NCBI GenBank assembly: GCA_963855995.1
Contig: OY979716.1
Coordinates: 40,325,818-40,389,817 of the forward strand
From: Muricea muricata
Lineage: Eukaryota; Cnidaria; Anthozoa; Malacalcyonacea; Plexauridae
Length of the DNA stretch: 64,000 nt
Direction of reading: 5' to 3'
Shown: piece by piece, positions 58,480-64,000 of the stretch
Position numbering within the stretch: the first letter of the stretch is position 1
How the letters are laid out: every line of letters begins with the position of its first letter
Notes under the pieces: model-generated
What the model saw: the letters and a program-made list of their open reading frames with translations, nothing else
Told to the model about the DNA's origin: nothing
The model's database searches: none
Made by a program: the position numbers and the translations under genes

Positions 58480-59804
58480 ATAAATGCTCAATGCTGAGAA
58501 CGTCGAGTTTTCATTTTAAAAAAATGTTGTCGTGCTGATAAGTACAGAATAAATGTTAAAGATTGAAACCTAAAGACAGCGAATTTCCTTCGCAAAGCAA
58601 ACGGTTTTCAAGGACCGTGATATAATCAACACTCTATAGTGCCGTATAAGTTTAATATGAGGGGGGAGGGGGTTTGTAATATACAACAGGAAGACTGGGA
58701 ATGCAATTTGCATTCTAGGTCGCAATTAGATATGTATAGCCTTCGAAGAGAAATATGTTTAAATTTGCGATTTCCACTTATGTTGTCGCTATGTAGTATA
58801 TTAAAAAAACCCTGCCTTTTTAGGACTTCCAAATTCTTACCCTCGCCCTCACTCTCGACTCTCGATCCCTAAGGGACTGTTTTATCAGGCTAGGGCTGTT
58901 TATATGAACCAGAATTAGACCGGTTAACCCAGCTGCTTTGCGTGACGATGTCAACTGGTTTATATGCCTTTCAAATCTTGAAACTGCCGTGTGGTATTGC
59001 ACAGTGTCATAATATATTTCATGAATCTACAATTAAAATACCTTTTTTGGTATCTATAGTGTGTGCACAAAAAATGTCGCTCCACAAAACTTAAAATATA
59101 TAAGTTCATCAAGACCATTAACGTTAATTGTCTCACTTTCGTAACTTTATTAGAATATAAATTAGAGTTAAAAGATATGCAATGTTTAAGCCTTATGCGA
59201 CTTGTACATCATTCAAACCGTGAAAAGCCATATATCCACACAGACTAGCTGATTTACGCAAATACGTTTAATTTTCCTCTGGCTCTGCTTGGGATTCGAC
59301 CATTTTTGAAGTACATAAATAAAAACCTGAGACTTAGCTGACATAAACATCTAAGCGAAAGCAGCTGATATTTGCCTACATTGACATATTCATTCTTTTA
59401 AGGTTAACGGTATTTGTTTAACAGTCCAAAGAGTAAAGCGATTTTATTTCTTAGTTTGCTATAGTGACACTTTTCTAGGACACAAAGTGACTTACTGTTT
59501 GTATAGTAGCTCAAGAGCAGCCGATTCGTTTCTAATTTATAACAAACGCGAGCTGAATTCGTGCGGTTGTTAATTAGATATACGGATCAGATGCGAATGC
59601 TTTATCTTAGTACTTGTGAGACGTTTGAAATGTTTGTACTCGATTGTAATTTTGAAAATATGTATGATATTTGGCTACAAGCTTAAAATTTATGTAAATA
59701 CAAGAAAAAATCTTTATTAGATTTACAGATTTTGATATTACTGATATGCATGTACTTATGTTGCTTTATAGCATGAATTAATATTTAAGTTTCACAAAGA
59801 AGTT
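58480..59804. other. Gene-free stretch
   Basis: I find no supported gene, RNA or mobile-element end in this AT-rich interval. A polymorphic-looking gggggaggggg run lies near 58661. Confidence 0.5.
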
Positions 59805-59940
59805 TTCATGGCTTTGCTATCGCAATGACAACTTTGGCATTGCTATTGCAATGACAAGTTTTGCATTGCTATCGCAATGACAACTTTGGCATTGCTATTG
59901 CCATGGCAACTTTGGCATTGCTACGGCAAAGACACCCCAA
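59805..59940 (+). repeat. 27-bp minisatellite
   Basis: About five units of ttggcattgctatcgcaatgacaac with small changes. The core attgctatcgcaat is nearly self-complementary. It resembles the attgcagcagcaat units of the minisatellite in the left array. Confidence 0.85.
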
Positions 59941-60059
59941 GTTTAAGGTAGTCAGGTTCTGCATGGACAGGTTCTGAATTTACAGTTAGACCTGATCCAG
60001 AGCATCTAAAATTCCTGGACTATTAGCGGATTACGTGTGCATCTTTCTCCTCCGCAGAG

Positions 60060-60755
60060 GTCTTGAGACTTCCTCTGAATTCTTTTAGTTTTACGTAGTT
60101 TTTTGCGAGGAATTACCGAGGGAAAGCTCTGCCAAAAAAAGCTCAAACACACAAAAAATCGGGGGGGGGGGGGGGAGGAGATCCAACATACATCGCACTT
60201 ATTTATTATACTGCACACCCTGCTTTTAATACCGTTTAATACTTCTTCTAAGCCAATGTAGATGATATTTAATTATTACCAAACTATAAAAAATTTGCGT
60301 ACGATATAAATCTCCAGTTCGTTGGCTCCGTAGTTTCATATTTATAAAGTGTCATGAATAATTATTAATCCATAACTATCAAAAACAAATTCCGTGAAAT
60401 TTACAAATATTTATCTTCAATCGACAAATCGTTTAACGAAACACTCATATCACCGTTTTCCATCTTGTTGGCTTATGTCGTTACCCTTGTATATATTTTA
60501 TCTTTTGTTGTCTTTCTTTTGACGTTTTAACTTCATTAAATTGTTTCATCACGGATTTAACCTTCGAGACTTCGTGCATGTTGGGCGAAAATTTTGTGCC
60601 AATCGTGTACATACATTCAAAGTTATGTAAGTTTCGGCATTATTTCGACCAATCTAGCATTATTTCGACCGTTTTTTGAGAGGTTTCCCTCGGCGATGCC
60701 TCGCAAAAAAACTAAAGCTATGGAAAACTAAAGGAATTCAGAGGACTTTTTAAAT
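60060..60755. mobile_element. Foldback element, ~0.7 kb
   Basis: Inverted ends of about 70 bp: cctctgaattcttttagttt and ttttttgcgaggaattaccg on the left pair with complements at 60665-60755 on the right (ctaaaggaattcagagg). The interior is AT-rich without a coding frame. A G-run of 13 lies at about 60161. Target duplication not resolved. Confidence 0.6.
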
Positions 60756-61125
60756 TTTTACCGTTTGTAATATAATACTTAGTTATCACGTAGTATCTGA
60801 AATTTGTCTAAAAGGGGAATCGTCCATTGAGCAACCAGAGACGCAAACCAACATAAGCTTAGGTACAGTTTCAATATATTATCTGCACACAAATCATTTC
60901 CACTGTAAAATACGGTTAAGATATTGTAATCGCTGAAGTTGGACAAATCTAAAACATTTGCTCTTTACCAAGGTCGTCCAATACTTAGATTTACGAAGGC
61001 TTCATCATTTTCGTAATGTACACAATTGACTCAACAGATTTATGTCAAACTTATGAAGTTGCAAGATCACATGCATTAAAATCAATTACAAATACATTGG
61101 CTGCCAGGAATTATAATATTCTCAG
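60756..61125. other. Probable 3' flank of the MABP-like gene
   Basis: AT-rich and no gene seen. On the minus strand it follows the stop of the gene at 61126 and may hold its 3'UTR. Confidence 0.4.
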
Positions 61126-61560
61126 TTAAAATTGTACTCCTGTGTTTGTTTTATACAACAAGTAAACATAGGCCCCATATTTCCACGTGCCGGTATTCAA
61201 ATCTGCTGGATAGCGGAAGTAGCCATTTACTATTGTGTCACTGGGCTTTGTGTAAGATGCGATAAAATCAACATCCGTCATCTTGTTATTTCCGAGTTTT
61301 GTTGTACACAAGTAATTGTAGGATCCTGGTGCTCCTTCGTTCAGGTCTTGACCAATTTTAGTGTAGCCAGTAGGAACAAGGGCGTCATTTTGAATAAATG
61401 CCAGACCAGCGATTGCTTCATCCTCATCATCAGTGAAATGTTTTACTGGATAGATGCACTTTCCAAATGAGCGTTTATTCATATCAACATTGATCATGTC
61501 TCGCACCCCTCGTAGGGCAGAAACGCTGGCGACAAAAGTAATCTCTGAGATGTATGCCAT
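61126..61560 (-). CDS. Probable MABP-type beta-prism domain protein
   Basis: A 144-residue frame. The segment LVPTGYTKIGQDLNEGAPGS followed by YNYLCTTK strongly resembles the MABP (MVB12-associated beta-prism) repeat, in which a GYxKI.DLN.GAGG.YIYLCY strand pattern recurs. MAYISEITFVASVSALRGV at the start fits the first strand set, and the C-terminal TWKYGAYVYLLYKTN fits the last. In other proteins this fold binds acidic membranes. A splice-acceptor-like tract (tctctttcactgtag on the minus strand) ends six bases before the ATG, so an upstream exon is possible. This is the best candidate host gene in the right region. Confidence 0.6.
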   Translation of the reverse strand: MAYISEITFVASVSALRGVRDMINVDMNKRSFGKCIYPVKHFTDDEDEAIAGLAFIQNDALVPTGYTKIGQDLNEGAPGSYNYLCTTKLGNNKMTDVDFIASYTKPSDTIVNGYFRYPADLNTGTWKYGAYVYLLYKTNTGVQF

Positions 61561-61971
61561 TTTGAACTACAGTGAAAGAGACATTTGATACTTATCACGG
61601 ACATACCAATCTTTGGGGGGGGGAGGTGGGGGGGAGACGAAGGAAAATTTCGAACATGTTGCATGAATGTCGCCATAAAAGATTTTGATCACAATTACGA
61701 TCAAAATTAGTAGAATTTACCAAAATTTTGTTATACATTGGTACATGCTGTTGCTCGTACGTATAGAAAAGATAGCCAAATAAGCACTATGGCATCTAAT
61801 TACACAAATAGCTGTATTGCATTTTTATATAAACAGTGTTGTCAGACACCCCCCCCCCCGGAATCTCGATTATTCAACTAAGCACGTGTTAGTGCGTACA
61901 TCCGCTATTAGTCCTAATAAAGTAGGTGTGTAGGAGTGGATCGCCAAAGTTAGGGATATTTCCATGACTAA
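61561..61971. other. Upstream flank of the MABP-like gene
   Basis: Contains a G-rich run at 61615-61635 and a C-run of about ten near 61850. No gene seen. A 5' exon or promoter for the minus-strand gene may lie here. Confidence 0.4.
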
Positions 61972-62702
61972 GGCCCCGTCCACACGTACCCGTGTAAATT
62001 TAAAACCGGGTAAATATTTTCACGGTTACGAAAAGTACCGCGTCCACACGTAACCGTGTTAAAATCGTTTTCGCTCGTCCACACGTACCCGGGTAAATTT
62101 GAACACGCTCATGAAACACGATCTGAGCATGCGCTGGAGAAAAGACGAGCCCGCAAAAACCTGCACGCAGTTTGTTTTTCTTTTCGCAAGATCACACGTG
62201 GCTAGTGTTTGAACTGTTTAAAACGCCAATTTTCAATTTATTGCTTTTGAAATTGCTAAAAAAATGCCAAATTCGGAAGGGCAATCGTCAAAAGCCAAGA
62301 AGAGCAAGTCTGACAACTATGTCTGGTGTGACGACGAAGTCGAGTTGCTACTAAACGTTGTTCTTGAATACAAAACAGCACGAACGGCGGAGAATGTTGA
62401 CTGGCAGACGTGTCAAACAAAATATACTGACATTTTAGACTTATTCCGTGCTCAGTATCCATCCAAAGAAAACGTAGCAGTGGCCTGGTTCATAATTTGA
62501 CGTCACCGTGTTAATATTTACGCGGTTACGCCGTCCACACGTAACCGATATTTACCCGTTTAAATATTTTCACACTCTGGCCGGCGTTTTCAAATTTACA
62601 CGGTTTGTGTGGGCGATTTACCCGGTTACGTGTGGACGGTAAGAGTAACCGTGAAAATATTTACCCGGTTTTAAATTTACACGGGTACGTGTGGACGGGG
62701 CC
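61972..62702 (+). mobile_element. Harbinger-type element, 731 bp, TAA duplication
   Basis: The ends GGCCCCGTCCACACGTACCC are exact inverted repeats that extend for about 60 bp (through taaatttaaaaccgggtaaa). TAA flanks both sides (61969-61971 and 62703-62705), the PIF/Harbinger signature. Inside lies a Myb/SANT-like frame but no nuclease, so it is a deletion derivative. The near-perfect ends suggest recent movement. Confidence 0.88.
62264..62500 (+). pseudogene. Myb/SANT-like Harbinger accessory protein, partial
   Basis: A 78-residue frame, MPNSEGQSSKAKKSKSDNYV then WCDDEVELLLNVVLEYKTAR and VDWQTCQTKYTDILDLFRA. It has the spaced aromatic residues and acidic DDEVELLL start of Myb/SANT-like proteins, which in Harbinger transposons partner with the nuclease and bind the ends. 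It runs out as it meets terminal-repeat sequence, so the C-terminus is lost. Confidence 0.6.
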
Positions 62703-62705
62703 TAA

Positions 62706-63935
62706 GGTCACCATTTTAAAAACTGGTATTACAATATATTTTAGTCTATGCTAGTGCGTTATTGGTTTACTATGCATAAAAAGGGATTTTTCGCCTCGAG
62801 AAGCACCAAGCCTTAAAAATAAAATACAAAATATCAACTGTAGTATATACATGTGATATATTCACAATAATTTCGCTATGCTACGTCGTTTAGTCTTCAA
62901 AATTAACTAAATAAACCGTAGTAGCTTTGTCCACATTTTTTCAAGGCTTAGAAGCTGCGGAACAGGGGAGGGGCACTGGGGCACGGTGACACTCCCCTTC
63001 TATTTACACTTGTCGCAATGCTAGATGAAATAAAAAAGATCATAATTTGTTTATAAGTGGTCTGCGTCCGCTGTATTTTAAAAATTAGTAAATGTATTAA
63101 GCATTATGTAAATAATTGTATATGATTCACCTATTAAGTTTCAACAAAAATATAACTGAAAACTGCACCGCTCATTGCATCCAATATTTCTCTCATGCAT
63201 GATTTGCTCATAATAAACATGCTTTAATGCATTGCGATAAAGGAGGAGGGGGCAAGGAACATAGATACATCCTATCGTGGCAGGTGCCCTTTTTGGTGGT
63301 GCCTCCCCCCCCCACTTTCCAAGTGCTTCCGCGGCCTATGTCAAAGCTTCCTACAAAAGATAGGCGATATATCGTCATCTTTAACGTATTTACACCCGCT
63401 GCACATGTACTTCAGTATTTAGCGTTTTTGTATTCATGATTCTAAACTATATGTTTGTCGATCACGTTTGGTCGACGGCGCTGTCATGCTACATCGTACG
63501 CGTAGCTACTGTATATTCCTAAATATACCATTAAATAAAGAGCTGTCACTTTCTTGACACTTTCAAGTTTCAAAAGAAAATACAAAGAATTGAAGAAGAT
63601 AAAACAAATTATTTGACACCGTAAGTACCCGTTTTCAAAATTATACACGACGGCGCCGACTGGACCAAAAATAGCCTGAGTGAAGAGTCAGTTTTGTTTA
63701 CATGTAATACCGCACGAAGTTGAAATCGTTTGAAACTTTAGGTTCATATGCTTTTTGTGTTTTGTATATTCAGTGATATTTTAAAAAAAAATAGATCGAA
63801 CTGAAGCCTCGACTGAAACATGACTGAGATCAGAACAATACCGCTATAGTCTACGCAAGTACATAATGTTTACTGTAATTGCGGGAACCACTGAGTATTT
63901 TCATAAAATACACAACGGTAACTCCGAATAAAGAC
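62706..63935. other. Gene-free stretch
   Basis: No supported gene. Contains a ccccccccccac run near 63306 and a ggaggagggggc run near 63242. Confidence 0.5.
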
Positions 63936-63992
63936 AACATTATGACTCAACGTTTCGACTTTATTTAGTCATCATCAGGAATGGATAATGTT
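63936..63992 (-). ncRNA. Hammerhead ribozyme-like motif (Penelope pseudo-LTR type)
   Basis: On the minus strand, in order: aacattat, CTGATGA (63972-63978), a gact/agtc stem, GAAA (63953-63956), cgttga, the cleavage triplet GTC (63944-63946), then ataatgtt. The outer eight bases pair perfectly with the first eight (stem I), and AC/GT gives the very short stem III known in Penelope-like and retrozyme hammerheads. Departures are one extra base after CTGATGA and six unpaired bases before it. A Penelope body would lie to the right of the window. Confidence 0.45.
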
Positions 63993-64000
63993 ACATACTA

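Overview
This is a eukaryotic, almost certainly metazoan, AT-rich and transposon-dense window. It has spliced genes, long microsatellites, LINE, Penelope-like and BEL/Pao retroelements, Harbinger-type DNA transposons, and a Maverick/Polinton. The mix (HECT E3 and DDE-integrase genes of a kind familiar from corals and fish, Harbinger termini, chromodomain Polinton integrase) suggests a cnidarian, perhaps an anthozoan. That is inference only.

Left region (1-26374): three copies of a large direct tandem duplication with start-to-start periods of 10,792 and 12,372 bp. Copy 1 is cut by the window start and copy 3 ends inside a (TA)n tract. Each copy carries one convincing gene, a 112-residue secreted protein with four cysteines after the predicted signal cleavage, identical in all three copies. 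The rest of each unit is decayed mobile DNA: a minisatellite, a foldback element beside a (TA)n tract, a pogo-like terminus, a 5'-truncated LINE, and a Harbinger-like transposase fragment running into a large palindrome. Copy 2 also carries a 1.57 kb insertion that begins with a long hairpin. Copies 2 and 3 share derived differences that copy 1 lacks.

Middle (26375-31716): Penelope-like GIY-YIG endonuclease remnants with a hammerhead-like motif, then a five-exon HECT-type E3 ubiquitin ligase gene. Its catalytic lobe is complete, but its first exon is damaged by a frameshift and a stop codon.

Polinton (31717-52104): a complete element with a perfect 6-bp target duplication (aatagg) and terminal inverted repeats of about 525 bp. 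Each repeat contains CCAAT/CRE-like tandem units and an inward TATA box. Plus-strand genes are a spliced zinc-finger/protein-primed DNA polymerase B, a small zinc-finger protein, the packaging ATPase, and two conserved Polinton proteins. Minus-strand genes are a triple zf-GRF protein, integrase, minor capsid protein, a pVI-like protein, major capsid protein and an adenain-like protease. The two blocks converge at about 40.14 kb. A 6,278-bp BEL/Pao retrotransposon with 218-bp LTRs and target duplication ggttt splits the major capsid gene. Several other genes carry stops or frameshifts, so the element is probably immobile.

Right region (52105-64000): a broken DDE integrase-core gene lies next to the Polinton, and its flank matches the left flank in inverted orientation. 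Then come diverged tandem repeats, two 266-bp MITEs in inverted orientation, two Harbinger-type elements with 3-bp target duplications, a 458-bp element with a 10-bp target duplication, foldback elements, a probable MABP beta-prism gene, and a second hammerhead-like motif at the right edge. I saw no rRNA, tRNA or CRISPR array.
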